Source: Luteirhabdus salina
GTDB taxonomy: Bacteria; Bacteroidota; Bacteroidia; Flavobacteriales; Flavobacteriaceae
NCBI GenBank assembly: GCA_025384855.1
Contig: JALAHT010000005.1
Coordinates: 1 to 64,000, forward strand
Reading direction: 5' to 3'
Length of the DNA: 64,000 nt
Within the stretch, counting starts at the first letter, position 1, and each line of letters starts with the position of its first letter. The position numbers and the translations under genes are program-made. Shown piece by piece: positions 38,423-48,200 of the stretch. The notes beneath the pieces are model-generated. The model was not told the origin of the DNA and did no database searches. It was given only the letters and a program-made list of their open reading frames with translations.

Positions 38423-39361
38423 TTACTCTATGGGAAGATATTGCTGGATGAATGCATTCAACTGTTGATGTTTGTGGTTATTATCTTCTGCCGACCAGTT
38501 ATTATGACCGCCATCATAGGTGTGAAAGCTGGTTGGAACGCCGCTCTCTTGTAACTCTTGATACAATGTAATTGCATTCGCATACGGAACAACAGGATCA
38601 TTTTCACCATAAAACATAATCGTCGGACTTGAACTATGGGAAGTATTATGAGCAGGGCTTAAGACATCTAAATTTTCTTCGATATTAGGATATACATTTT
38701 CGTCAACTAAAAGTTCCATTAAATCCTCAAAGTTGGGCAGATTTTGATAGTAGGGATCGGTAAAGTCCGTTGGTCCCACGGTAGTAGATACAAACTTCAC
38801 CTGGTCGTTTAGGTCGTAGACATAGTCATACATTAACGAGAGGTGTCCGCCTGAACTGTTCCCAAGCAATGCGAATTCGGGTTTAATCTTAAAATGAACT
38901 TTATTGTTTGTCAAAAAAGCTATTACTGCCCTAATGTTCTGAAATTGATTAGGAAATGCCGGGTTCGATGCATCTGCCAGTACATAATTCATATTTACAA
39001 TAGCATGATCGGGGTTGTCATGCCACAATTGTTCGACAAAATTCTCCATTCCCGATTTATCACCATTTGTCCACCCACCACCATGAAGCACGATGAGCAC
39101 TTTGGTTTTTAAATAAGATCTACTTGAAGGTAAATAGATATCAAATTTTTCTTCTGGATGAACACCATATGATACATCTTTCACAATTTTTTCTGGATAG
39201 TATAGCCCGTCTAATGCGGAATTATCCAGCTCATCCGCAATGGATGATTTTTTTTCAAATTGAAGATTGGCAATCGGCGCTTCCATGGGTTCTTTCGAAC
39301 AACTAATGAAAACTAAGAATAGCATCGCTATTACAAGTAGGTTTTTGGGGATAAAGGGCAT
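38423..39361 (-). CDS. Alpha/beta-hydrolase (carboxylesterase-like) lipoprotein, copy A
   Basis: A 312-residue secreted lipoprotein (lipobox VFISC, Cys21). Hydrolase motifs: oxyanion loop LHGGGWTNGDKSGM, nucleophile elbow GNSSGGH, the acid GENDPVVP and the histidine YDGGHNNW. This is a BD-FAE/carboxylesterase-type alpha/beta hydrolase; the substrate (acetyl or feruloyl ester, lipid) is not known. It is a close paralogue of the next gene upstream, in tandem on the same strand, 121 bp apart, with its own promoter-like box between them. Confidence 0.88.
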   Translation of the reverse strand: MPFIPKNLLVIAMLFLVFISCSKEPMEAPIANLQFEKKSSIADELDNSALDGLYYPEKIVKDVSYGVHPEEKFDIYLPSSRSYLKTKVLIVLHGGGWTNGDKSGMENFVEQLWHDNPDHAIVNMNYVLADASNPAFPNQFQNIRAVIAFLTNNKVHFKIKPEFALLGNSSGGHLSLMYDYVYDLNDQVKFVSTTVGPTDFTDPYYQNLPNFEDLMELLVDENVYPNIEENLDVLSPAHNTSHSSSPTIMFYGENDPVVPYANAITLYQELQESGVPTSFHTYDGGHNNWSAEDNNHKHQQLNAFIQQYLPIE

Positions 39362-39378
39362 CTTTTATCGTTTAAGTG

Positions 39379-39386
39379 CAAACTTA
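39379..39386 (-). promoter_or_regulatory. Likely -7 box of esterase copy A
   Basis: The minus strand reads TAAGTTTG, 17 nt ahead of the ATG, between the two tandem esterase genes. Confidence 0.45.
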
Positions 39387-39482
39387 ATGGATAAAATGCA
39401 TAAAAAGTGTTAAAATAGATTTTAGATTTGTTAAGAAATTTTCTCAATTATGAAATTGCAGGCAATTGCCTCTCATATATAA

Positions 39483-40370
39483 TTATTCGATAGAAAAATA
39501 AGTACTGATATAAGCGCTTAATTGTTGTTGCAAATTTTCTTGATCTTCTTCCGACCAATTGCCATGACCGCCATTATAAATAGTGTAGTTGTTATCGACT
39601 GATGCCGCGGATAATGAATCGGCTAAGGTTATGGCATTACTGGTAGGTACAAGCGGGTCTTCATCGCCATAAAACATAATTGTAGGACTACTAGTAGTAC
39701 TAATGTTCAGTGCAGGACTTACCGCTGAAGCATAATCCGTGGTGTTTGGATACGCATCTTCATCTACCAAGGCCGACAAAACAAAATCGAACGTAGGATC
39801 ATCGCTGTAAAAAGGGTCGGTAAAGTCGGTTGGTCCCACGATGTCACATACCATTTTTACTCGATCCGTTTCATCATAAACCGCATCGTATTGTAAGCTG
39901 ATATGAGCACCCGCACTAGCGCCTATTAAGGCAAACTCGGGTTTTATTTGAAGCGTTTCCGAAGCTGTTTCGAGATCATTTAGTACTCTGCCGATATCTT
40001 CAAACTGATTGGGGAAGGCTGGAATTGCGGGAGGTTGCGCAAGGATATAATTCATATTAACGATGGCATGATCTGGATGAGCGTCCTGAATGTTACTTAT
40101 AAACGGTTCCATATCTGCTTTGTCGCCACCAGTCCATCCCCCACCATGTACCAACACAATTACTTTCGTCTTGGTATCCGAGCGATTGGCGGGAAGATAA
40201 ATATCGTAGACTTGCTGGGAATTTGCCCCATAGGAAACATTCATTTGGATTTCCGCTTCAAGCGATTCTGGAGTTGAATTGGTATCGGAACTATCTTCGG
40301 AACAAGAAGTGATTCCAAGTATGCAAATCATTAGCAAGAAAAAATATACTGCCGTTAGGGTCTTTTTCAT
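39483..40370 (-). CDS. Alpha/beta-hydrolase (carboxylesterase-like) lipoprotein, copy B
   Basis: A 295-residue lipoprotein (GITSC lipobox) and paralogue of copy A. The same motif set is found at the same spacing: VHGGGWTGGDKADM, the elbow GASAGAH, the acid GDEDPLVP and the histidine YNGGHGNW. The nucleophile elbow differs (GASAG against GNSSG), so substrate preference may have changed. I start at the ATG of MKKTLTAV; nine more residues upstream would need a TTG. Confidence 0.88.
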   Translation of the reverse strand: MKKTLTAVYFFLLMICILGITSCSEDSSDTNSTPESLEAEIQMNVSYGANSQQVYDIYLPANRSDTKTKVIVLVHGGGWTGGDKADMEPFISNIQDAHPDHAIVNMNYILAQPPAIPAFPNQFEDIGRVLNDLETASETLQIKPEFALIGASAGAHISLQYDAVYDETDRVKMVCDIVGPTDFTDPFYSDDPTFDFVLSALVDEDAYPNTTDYASAVSPALNISTTSSPTIMFYGDEDPLVPTSNAITLADSLSAASVDNNYTIYNGGHGNWSEEDQENLQQQLSAYISTYFSIE

Positions 40371-40471
40371 AAGTTGCTTTTTAATAGAAACGTTCAATAT
40401 TTCAATTTATGTTAATGGAACGTTATTCTATCCAAAACTGAACAAGAATCATGCTATATTTAAAAGAAAAA

Positions 40472-40687
40472 ATGATTCAAGAAGGAACCAAAGTGAAATG
40501 GAAATGGGGAGATGGAACCGCTATAGGTACTGTTCAAACCACCTACACTAAAGAAGTAAGTAAAACCATTGAAGGGAGTACCATTACGCGTAAAGGTGAA
40601 TCCGGCAATAAAGCGTTGTTTATTAAACAAGAAGATGGTGACCATGTCCTTAAATTAGAAAGTGAAGTAGAACGAGCAGACGACTAA
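40472..40687 (+). CDS. DUF2945 (hypervirulence-associated TUDOR-like) small protein
   Basis: A 71-residue soluble protein. The start MIQEGTKVKWKWGDG and the run KTIEGSTITRKGESGNKAL match DUF2945, a small TUDOR/SH3-like fold of unknown role. I use the second ATG because the family begins with this MI.EGTKV stretch and the first seven residues (MLYLKEK) are not conserved as I recall. It is 14 bp before the YciO-type gene, likely the same transcript. Confidence 0.8.
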   Translation: MIQEGTKVKWKWGDGTAIGTVQTTYTKEVSKTIEGSTITRKGESGNKALFIKQEDGDHVLKLESEVERADD

Positions 40688-40701
40688 ATGCAACCGAAAT
40701 T

Positions 40702-41319
40702 ATGGCAGAATTAATCAAGCTTTACGAAGAAAATCCTAATCCGAAAGCCATAAAACGTATCGTTAAGATTATACGGGATGGAGGACTTATTATTTATCCC
40801 AGCGATACGGTGTATGCGTTAGGTTGTGACATTACCGATAACCGGGCGCTCGAAAGGGTTGCCCAATTAAAGGGGGTGAAATTGGATAAAGCCAATTTTT
40901 CCTTCGTATGCGAGGACCTTAGCAATCTTTCCGATTATGTGCGCCAAATCGATTCGGCGACCTTTAAGATTTTGAAACGCGCGCTTCCCGGGCCTTATAC
41001 CTTCATTCTTCCGGGGAATAACAATCTTCCCACTGTTTTTAAAAAGAAAAAGGAGGTAGGAATCCGGGTACCTGATAACAACATCACGCGAGCTATTGTA
41101 CGCGAGCTTGGAAATCCCATTGTTTCGACTTCAATAAAAGATGAAGATGAGGTTATAGAATACACCACCGATCCTGAATTGATTTACGAAAAATGGCATA
41201 AACTTGTGGATGTCATCGTGGATGGTGGATACGGAGGAAATATTCCTTCAACCGTCATCGATCTTACCTCCGATTCGCCGGAACTCATACGGGAAGGAAA
41301 AGGAAGTTTGGAGGTGTAA
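40702..41319 (+). CDS. YciO/YrdC (Sua5) family protein
   Basis: A 205-residue member of the Sua5/YciO/YrdC family, which makes threonylcarbamoyl-AMP for the t6A37 modification of tRNA. It has IIYPSDTVYALGCDITD, the ALPGPYTFILP block and VGIRVPDNNITRAIV, and the closing TVIDLT. The segment KLDKANFSFVCEDLSNLSDY resembles E. coli YciO (which has weak or uncertain activity) more than TsaC/YrdC, so it may not be the main t6A enzyme. It ends without the Sua5 C-terminal domain. Confidence 0.85.
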   Translation: MAELIKLYEENPNPKAIKRIVKIIRDGGLIIYPSDTVYALGCDITDNRALERVAQLKGVKLDKANFSFVCEDLSNLSDYVRQIDSATFKILKRALPGPYTFILPGNNNLPTVFKKKKEVGIRVPDNNITRAIVRELGNPIVSTSIKDEDEVIEYTTDPELIYEKWHKLVDVIVDGGYGGNIPSTVIDLTSDSPELIREGKGSLEV

Positions 41320-41417
41320 GCACATTCACATTGTAACTGCTATACACGTTCAATTGAGGTAACTAATGTACTGTTCGTTCCTTCATACATACTATAAGTT
41401 AGTTTGTAGTTTATAAA

Positions 41418-41440
41418 AAACCCGGCTTTTGGCCGGGTTT
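41418..41440. terminator. Bidirectional terminator between yciO-like and OmpA genes
   Basis: AAACCCGGC with GCCGGGTTT (41418-41426 with 41432-41440, loop TTTTG). The minus strand has the better T-run, so it mainly ends the OmpA transcript. Confidence 0.85.
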
Positions 41441-41464
41441 CGTTTGTATAAGAAAGTTTGTTGC

Positions 41465-42328
41465 TTAGTTGATAGCAGGATCTTTCAATCCTTCTTCAAT
41501 CATAGTGTAGAACTGGTCTAACTTAGGCAATACAACGATTCGTGTACGACGGTTGCGGGCACGTCCTTCAGCATTATCATTGCTTGAAATCGGTACATAT
41601 TCGCTACGTCCACCTGCAGTCATACGAGCTGGCTCAACACCAAATTCGTTTTGCAATGTTCTTACAACTGCTGTTGCTCTCAATACGCTCAAATCCCAGT
41701 TGTCCTTAACGCAGTTAGTGCTAATTGGCACGGTATCGGTGTGACCTTCAACCAAGAATTCAAAATCTGGCTTGTTGTTTACAACTTTTGCTACCTTACC
41801 AAGTACTTCTTTTGCACGAGAGGTAATTTGATAGCTTCCGCTATTAAATAGTAGTTTATCGGAGATATTTACATACACAACACCTTTTTCAACACTGATT
41901 TCAATATCACTATCATCCATGCTTCCTACAGCACCTTTTAAGCTCTGAACTAGTGCAAGGTTAACGGAGTCGCGACGGGTAATCGCATCCTGAAGTTTGC
42001 GAATAGTAAGATCCTTTTCTTTTAAACTCTCCAAGGATTTTTCAAGGTTTTCAGCACCTTTTTTGGTAAGGTCGGTAAAATCGCCTATTTGCTTAATCAA
42101 ACTTGCACTGGTTTCTTCAAGAGATTTTACCTGGCTTTTCAGTGATGAGTTTTGGGCAGTCAAGGCTGATTTTTCAGACAGACAGTCGTTTAGTTTTACG
42201 GTTGCGGTATTTAACAAGTCCTGTGTTTTTTCTTGCTTATCCTCCAATTCCGCATATTTCTTCTTAGAAACACAGGAAGTAGTCAGCAATAATCCCGTAC
42301 AGGCTGCTAAAATCAATACTTTCTTCAT
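41465..42328 (-). CDS. OmpA family peptidoglycan-binding lipoprotein
   Basis: A 287-residue lipoprotein (lipobox LTTSC, Cys19). Residues about 25-125 are a long coiled coil (KKYAELEDKQEKTQDLLNTA, SLKSQVKSLEETSASLIKQI). Residues about 150-275 form the OmpA_C/MotB-like peptidoglycan-binding domain with FLVEGHTDTVPI and the RARNRRTRIVV end. It should link the outer membrane to the cell wall. It is a single-gene unit with the strong terminator behind. There is no beta-barrel part, so it is Pal/YiaD-like rather than a porin. Confidence 0.92.
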   Translation of the reverse strand: MKKVLILAACTGLLLTTSCVSKKKYAELEDKQEKTQDLLNTATVKLNDCLSEKSALTAQNSSLKSQVKSLEETSASLIKQIGDFTDLTKKGAENLEKSLESLKEKDLTIRKLQDAITRRDSVNLALVQSLKGAVGSMDDSDIEISVEKGVVYVNISDKLLFNSGSYQITSRAKEVLGKVAKVVNNKPDFEFLVEGHTDTVPISTNCVKDNWDLSVLRATAVVRTLQNEFGVEPARMTAGGRSEYVPISSNDNAEGRARNRRTRIVVLPKLDQFYTMIEEGLKDPAIN

Positions 42329-42434
42329 TGGTTTATTGTTTTAAGGTTATTTAATCTTCGACTAACAAGTTATAGACCAAAATTATGAATAGATGGACCG
42401 CCGAAATAAATATTAACAATACTTTATATAAAAT

Positions 42435-43427
42435 TTATCGTAGCTCGTTAAACTGTTTCCGACGTTTCATGAAATACTGCCATACCAGAAAGCGAGTATT
42501 GTAAAAAGGCATATGGGTAGCGTACTTTTTGCGTTTTTTTAGGAATGTATGCAGTAATCGATAAAAACTGAGATGCGCTTTCAGGATTGCGAGAATATGT
42601 GCCAATTTTCCCTGAAGCAGAAATCGCAAAGCTGCTGCAGCATCCAATACCATTCTTCCGATAACCATCTGCCAACATTTCCAGCCTTTCCTATTCTTCA
42701 CCATCATTAATAGAGTGTTTCGAAAGTTTAAAAATGTTTTTTTCGGGTGAATATCGGAGAGCGTGCCACCACCTAAATGATTAACCTTCGATTCGGTTAT
42801 ACATTTAATAAGACCTCCCTTAGCCTTTAACCGCCAGCATAGATCGATTTCCTCTTGATGGGCGAAAAAATCCTCATCGAAACCACCAACTTCCCAAAAG
42901 GAATCCTTTTGAACACAGAGGCAAGCGCCCGAGGCCCAAAATATTTCGGCGGAAGCATATTGATTAGTATTCTTTTCCACTGTATCAAAAATTCTTCCTC
43001 TGCAATAAGGGTATCCAAAATTATCTAAGTATCCTCCGGCTGCACCAGCGTATTCAAAATAGGAAGGGTTTTTGGCATCCATCAATACAGGTTGCGCAGC
43101 GACTAATTTCTCCTGTTGTTGAAAAGCAGCCACGATAGGAGAGAGCCATGGTTGGGGAGTTTCAATGTCGTTGTTCATTAAAATGAAGAGGTCTTCCGAT
43201 AACGATTTCAAGGCCTTATTATAGCCACCTGCATAGCCAAGATTTTCACCGTTTTGAAGAATGCGAATGGTGGGAAATTCTTTCTGAAGATATGCTACCG
43301 ATTCATCCGTCGAAGCATTATCGGCCACATATACCGTAGCTTCTTCGGCATGTTTCACAACTGATGGTAAATAGCGTTCCAATAACGCCTTTCCGTTCCA
43401 GTTCAAAATAACAATGGCAACCTTCAT
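42435..43427 (-). CDS. Glycosyltransferase family 2 protein
   Basis: A 330-residue GT-A fold transferase. N-terminal VAIVILNWNGKALLERYLPS, donor-binding ADNASTDES, DxD-type motif LFILMNNDIETP, acceptor region EEIDLCWRLKAKGG with an aromatic-rich end (about 230-310) that is amphipathic and may sit on the membrane. It resembles rhamnosyl/WcaA-type enzymes, but the sugar cannot be told. No other polysaccharide gene is adjacent, so the target glycan is not clear. Confidence 0.9.
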   Translation of the reverse strand: MKVAIVILNWNGKALLERYLPSVVKHAEEATVYVADNASTDESVAYLQKEFPTIRILQNGENLGYAGGYNKALKSLSEDLFILMNNDIETPQPWLSPIVAAFQQQEKLVAAQPVLMDAKNPSYFEYAGAAGGYLDNFGYPYCRGRIFDTVEKNTNQYASAEIFWASGACLCVQKDSFWEVGGFDEDFFAHQEEIDLCWRLKAKGGLIKCITESKVNHLGGGTLSDIHPKKTFLNFRNTLLMMVKNRKGWKCWQMVIGRMVLDAAAALRFLLQGKLAHILAILKAHLSFYRLLHTFLKKRKKYATHMPFYNTRFLVWQYFMKRRKQFNELR

Positions 43428-43464
43428 GTTTGCAAAGTACGTGAATTTCGAAGGGGTGTAAAAA

Positions 43465-43496
43465 AAATACTTTCAGCCTATTGACTGAAAGTATTT
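43465..43496 (-). terminator. Intrinsic terminator of the SOD gene
   Basis: AAATACTTTCAG with CTGAAAGTATTT (43465-43476 with 43485-43496), followed on the minus strand by a run of eight T. It is just after the SOD stop. Confidence 0.82.
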
Positions 43497-43516
43497 AAAA
43501 TTTGTAATTGATTTTT

Positions 43517-44131
43517 TTACATCTGAATAATACCACCACAACTTACACGTGCACCGGCAGCACCAGAAGGTTGTGAGGTAAAATCATCGGCCCCTTGGTG
43601 AACAATAATTGATTTCCCAAGAATGTTCTTTTTCTCGTCATCACATCCGATACACCATTCATCGGTGGTCATTGATACTGTTCCATCGCCATTTTCATCA
43701 GCCATAAAATTTCCTATATCTCCTTTGTGATAGCCTTCAGGATCGCCCCACTGACCATGTTTGTCGAAGGTTGGGTTCCAATGCCCACCTGCCGATTTCC
43801 CATCGGGCGCACTGCAATCTGCCTTTTCATGAATGTGAATAGCATGTTCTCCAGGCTCTAGTCCAGTTATTTTGGCTGTCATTTTCACCTGACCATTGGT
43901 TTCAACAAAAGAAACTTTTCCAGTTGCTGAGCTATTGCTTTTTGATTCAAGTTCGAACGTGACTTCCTTCATCTCTTCCTCCATTTTCATGTCAGTTTCT
44001 TCCTCAAACGGATCCGTGAGTTCTTCAGTCATGGTTTCGTCGGCATCACTATCTTTTTTGTTTCCATCGTTACAGCTTACAAATAGGGTGGTAGCTGCAA
44101 ATAGTACGAATAAGGATATGCGTTTCATCAT
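43517..44131 (-). CDS. sodC: Cu/Zn superoxide dismutase family lipoprotein
   Basis: Converts superoxide to peroxide and oxygen outside the cytoplasm. A 204-residue lipoprotein (TTLFVSC, Cys20 counting from MM). Residues about 25-60 are an acidic spacer (DADETMTEELTDPFEEETD). The SOD core has HAIHIHEKADC, GGHWNPTFDKHGQWG and the copper histidine IIVHQGADDF. All main copper and zinc ligand histidines are present. The active-site arginine in GAAGARVSCG is present. It is last in a leftward run after DoxX and the YdeI-like gene (72-bp gap). Confidence 0.92.
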   Translation of the reverse strand: MMKRISLFVLFAATTLFVSCNDGNKKDSDADETMTEELTDPFEEETDMKMEEEMKEVTFELESKSNSSATGKVSFVETNGQVKMTAKITGLEPGEHAIHIHEKADCSAPDGKSAGGHWNPTFDKHGQWGDPEGYHKGDIGNFMADENGDGTVSMTTDEWCIGCDDEKKNILGKSIIVHQGADDFTSQPSGAAGARVSCGGIIQM

Positions 44132-44203
44132 GTGTTTTTTTGGTTTAGTTAAAGGTAGGGTGATTGAAAGTAAAGACCAAGATTTTATAAGAATCTTAGC
44201 ATT

Positions 44204-44701
44204 TTAGCCGAAGTGCCGTTTCGTTAATTCGCGAGTGGTTCTTATGCCTGCTTTCAGATTTTCCGAAATGAGCAATGCCTTGTCGATTCTAATCTGAGAA
44301 GTCTTAATACGTTTGATATGATAAATAAGCGAACGCTTTTTGCCGTCTGTTAATTCCTTAAAAGCCTCAAGCGCTTGTGGGTCGCTTTCCAGTACCGCTT
44401 CTAGTTCTTTCGGCATATGCACGCCATATTCGGTGGTATCTTCTTGCAACTGTATGCTAAACGGTTCATTTGACGAGATACCTAATTCTTTTTGATGCCG
44501 CTTTCCAAAGGTAATATAGAAATCACCTTTTCGCTTTTGAAGGGCCGCATGAAACTCCAACGTTTTAGCTTCATGTCTAGCCGTAACCTTCACCCTTGGT
44601 TTCTTCACAATCGCAAAAGGTTTTGCCACAGCATCTGGAATTTTAAGGCTGTGCGTGTCGGTAAGGGTTACATCGATAGGTTGACTTGTTTTCGGCTTCA
44701 T
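44204..44701 (-). CDS. YdeI/OmpD-associated (DUF1905) family protein
   Basis: A 165-residue protein. The N-terminal part (residues about 40-115) is a DUF1905-like beta-barrel (TLEFHAALQKRKGDFYITF; TEYGVHMPKELEAVLESD), followed by the helical OmdA/YdeI tail (FKELTDGKKRSLIYHIKRIK; IRTTRELTKRHFG). No catalytic residues are known. It lies 8 bp after the DoxX gene. Confidence 0.82.
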   Translation of the reverse strand: MKPKTSQPIDVTLTDTHSLKIPDAVAKPFAIVKKPRVKVTARHEAKTLEFHAALQKRKGDFYITFGKRHQKELGISSNEPFSIQLQEDTTEYGVHMPKELEAVLESDPQALEAFKELTDGKKRSLIYHIKRIKTSQIRIDKALLISENLKAGIRTTRELTKRHFG

Positions 44702-44709
44702 TCGATTTA

Positions 44710-45084
44710 TTATGTATTACGGCTTAGAGCGAAACGACCGCCGCCCATTAGTGCTATCACCAAAAATCCAATTAAATATAGCAATGCTAATTCCTTCCTT
44801 CCCAACGGATCCGCTGCATGTACTACAAAGGCAGCGATAATCATAGTGATTACCACAGGAATCGCGGAAATCCTTGTTTTAATGCCTAGAATAACGAGTA
44901 TCGGACAAACAAATTCACCTACAACCGCTAAAATAAGACTGGCTGTGGGGCCGATTCCTATTGGGTCGCCAAAGTCGAAGTTTCCATTGATGAGTTGAAT
45001 AAATTTCGGAATGCCGTGGGTAAGCATTAATCCCGAAAATCCTAATCGTAATAATAAAAGTCCTAAATGGTATGTCGCTGTCAT
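44710..45084 (-). CDS. DoxX family membrane protein
   Basis: A 124-residue inner-membrane protein with four predicted helices. The pattern LLLLRLGFSGLMLTHGIPKF, the short FGDPIGIGPT loop and GEFVCPILVILGI match DoxX. The function is only known in loose terms (quinone- or thiosulfate-linked redox, or oxidative-stress related). With a Cu/Zn SOD two genes away, a redox role is a reasonable guess. Confidence 0.88.
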   Translation of the reverse strand: MTATYHLGLLLLRLGFSGLMLTHGIPKFIQLINGNFDFGDPIGIGPTASLILAVVGEFVCPILVILGIKTRISAIPVVITMIIAAFVVHAADPLGRKELALLYLIGFLVIALMGGGRFALSRNT

Positions 45085-45236
45085 GTTTTTATATATAAGA
45101 GGTATAAAGCTACAATTTTTTAAGTGAAGATATTCAAAACCTAAATTTTACATTTACCTAACGTATTGCCACTAGGGCAGCTCCTTTATTTACCGTTCCT
45201 TAAAGTTTAGCTAAAGTGAAATAGTCGGTATGAAAA

Positions 45237-45244
45237 TACTTTTG
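45237..45244 (+). promoter_or_regulatory. Likely -7 box of the choice-of-anchor I gene
   Basis: TACTTTTG lies 30 nt ahead of the start codon in a 190-bp divergent gap. It matches TAnnTTTG; the -33 element is unclear. Confidence 0.5.
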
Positions 45245-45274
45245 GGGAAGTATTAAATCAATAAGAATTATTTC

Positions 45275-48200
45275 ATGAAAAAAATTACCCTTTTAGCCTG
45301 TTTGCTCGGTATGGGAACTGCCTTTTCGCAAGTTGAAACCGTCGCAGCAACAAGCTTTGAAGAGCCTGGTCTTGGTAGTCAATACACCGACACCGGCGAT
45401 GCAAACGTAGCCCATGACCTTATTAATAACACAGATGAAGCACCCGTCGATTTTGTTCAGGTTTCTGACGAAATCGGTTTCGATGCTCGATATGAACCCT
45501 ATGATACGCCAAGTGATGGTCTTACCGATGGCGATTTTGTGGGGGTAACCGATTTCACTGGAGATGTTGGAGCCTATACCGACGGTCTGCAGGGATATCA
45601 GATGTCGGATACCGACGGTAATATGATAGTAGAATTCGATATAGTCGATTTCGATGGTTTTGTAAACAATCAAATTCGCTTGGATTATTTTGTAAATGAA
45701 ACAGGGTATGAAGGTGACGGAACTGCCAATGATTCTGGCAATGACCGTATCCGAATCTATATTAAGGACCTTACCAATGCCACTGAAATAGACATTCTAA
45801 ATACGGAAGGTAGCGATATCAACGATTTGGGTATAGAAGGTGCTTGGCAATCAACAACCACAGCCATTCCTGACAATATCGATGCTCAATTGGTGGTAGA
45901 GCTTCGCTCTAATTCGGGTAGCGAGGCTATTTATTTAGACAATATCATATTTGAAGGGGAGGCAGATGTTCCACAGGTGGAATTTTCCATAACTGAAATA
46001 TTCTCTGGTCAAAGCGGAACAGACCTAACAGCCGATTGGTTCGAAATTGAAAATATCGGAACCGAAGCATGGGTTTCTGGAACATCGCCAGACCTTTATT
46101 ACGACGATGAATCTGCCGATCCTGTTGATGCCGATATCATTCAAGGGATTACCGAAATCCAACCTGGCGCGAAAGCTATTGTATTAATTACCGATAATAC
46201 TGCCGACATAACAGAATTTGAGGATGTTTGGAGTCCGGTTATCGATTTAACAGGAGTAGCCATAGGGTATACCGATGGTGCTGGTCTTGGCGGAGGCGGC
46301 GATGCCGTAACCCTTTGGGCAGGCGATCCGAATACTACTTCCCCAATCGCAACCGCTACCTATCCCGACACAGACGCAAATGACGGTCAGTCGTATGATG
46401 TAGAACTAGACGAGTTCAGTGTAGTAGGAAACGCAAATGGAGCGGTAGAAACCATTGCACAAGGTGGCGATAACAGCGATGTGCCAAATATTGGTTCTCC
46501 AGGTGACGGAGTGGCCATAGTGCAGTCCAATATTTCATTCGATGGCGCTTTCACTTCTATTTCAGAAGATGGAACGGAGGTGACTATTACACTAACTATC
46601 TCTGATGCTCCTTCATCTGAAGCTACTGTAGATGTAGCCTTGTTAGGAGCTGGAACAGCTACTGAAGGAACACAATTCACGTTTAGTGGTCCCCAGACCG
46701 TAACTTTTCCCATGGGAAGTACGGATGCCCAGACAATCACTATCCCAATTTTAGATAACAGCACCGACAATAGCGACCTATTCTTTGTATTGGAGTTGGA
46801 AAACGAACAAAACGCTGAGGTGTCCGGCGATACGTTGTATTCTGTATACATTTTGGATGATGATACCGAAATCCCTGCTGGCGACAACACCATCTTAGAT
46901 GTAAATTACCTAACTAGTTATACCGTTGCTGAAGATGGTACCGCTGAAATTACGGCCTACGATCCTGGAACCCAACGCCTGTTTGTGACGAATGGTTCTC
47001 TTATTGAGGTATTGGATTTCTCCGATCCTGAAAACATTCAAGCGTTGGCTACCGTAGACGTTACCGATTTTGGCGGTGCAGGAGTACAAAGCATTGCCGT
47101 AAATGATGGAATCGTGGCAGCTGCTGTTTCCGTAGATCCTAAGACCGATAACGGAGTGGTTGTATTTAGCGATGTTGATGGCAATGGTATGGTAGCTGTG
47201 GAAGTAGGCCCTCTGCCCGATATGCTATTGTTCTCTCCTGATGGAACAAAGGTATTGGTGGCGAATGAAGGGGAACCTAATGACGATTATAGCGTAGATC
47301 CTGAAGGTTCGGTTTCCATTATTGATGTGAGTGGTGGACTGGGCGATATTTCGCAGGCCGATGTTACGACCCTAAACTTTAATGCATTCGATTCGCAAGA
47401 AGCGGACCTTATCGCTGCAGGTGTTCGAATCTTCGGTCCCGGTGCAACGGTTTCACAAGATTTGGAGCCTGAGTATATCGCGGTAAGCGACGATTCACAA
47501 ATGGCGTATGTTACGCTTCAAGAGAATAACGCCTACGCCATCGTAGACCTTTCGATTCCTGAGATTACGGATGTTATTTCATTTGGGTTGAAAGATCATA
47601 GTCTTCCTGAAAATAGTTTAGACCTTACCGATGAAACCGACTTCATCTTCAACGCTTCCTGGCCCGTGAAAGGGGTATATATGCCAGATGCAATCGATTT
47701 CTATGAAGTAGATGGAACGCAGTATATCGTAACAGCTAATGAAGGCGATGCGCGTGAATACGATACTTTTGAAGAAGAACGTAAATTAGACGATGCCGAT
47801 TATATCTTAGATGAGACGGTGTTCTCGAATATCGATATCCTTCAATTGGAAACAAATTTAGGAGATGTTGGCATCACCAATGCTTCAGGTGATATTGATA
47901 ATGATGGCGAATATGAAGAAATCCACATTTTTGGTGGACGTTCCTTTAGCATATTCGAAGCGAATAGCGGAACCATCGTTTACGATAGCGGAAATGACTT
48001 TGAAGTGATTACCGCTGCCGATCCTGTGTACGGACCTATCTTTAACGCTAGCAATAGCAACAACGAATTTAAGAACCGAAGCGATAACAAAGGCCCGGAG
48101 CCAGAAGGTGTGTTGGTTCAAGAAATTAACGGATCGAATTATGCCTTCATATTGTTAGAACGAATAGGCGGTGTTATGGTCTATGATGTTTCCGATCCTA

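Noticed and set aside
46387-46893. A 168-residue frame antisense to the choice-of-anchor I gene
   Set aside because: Ser/Val-rich mirror of Asp/Thr-rich coding sequence; no support of its own.
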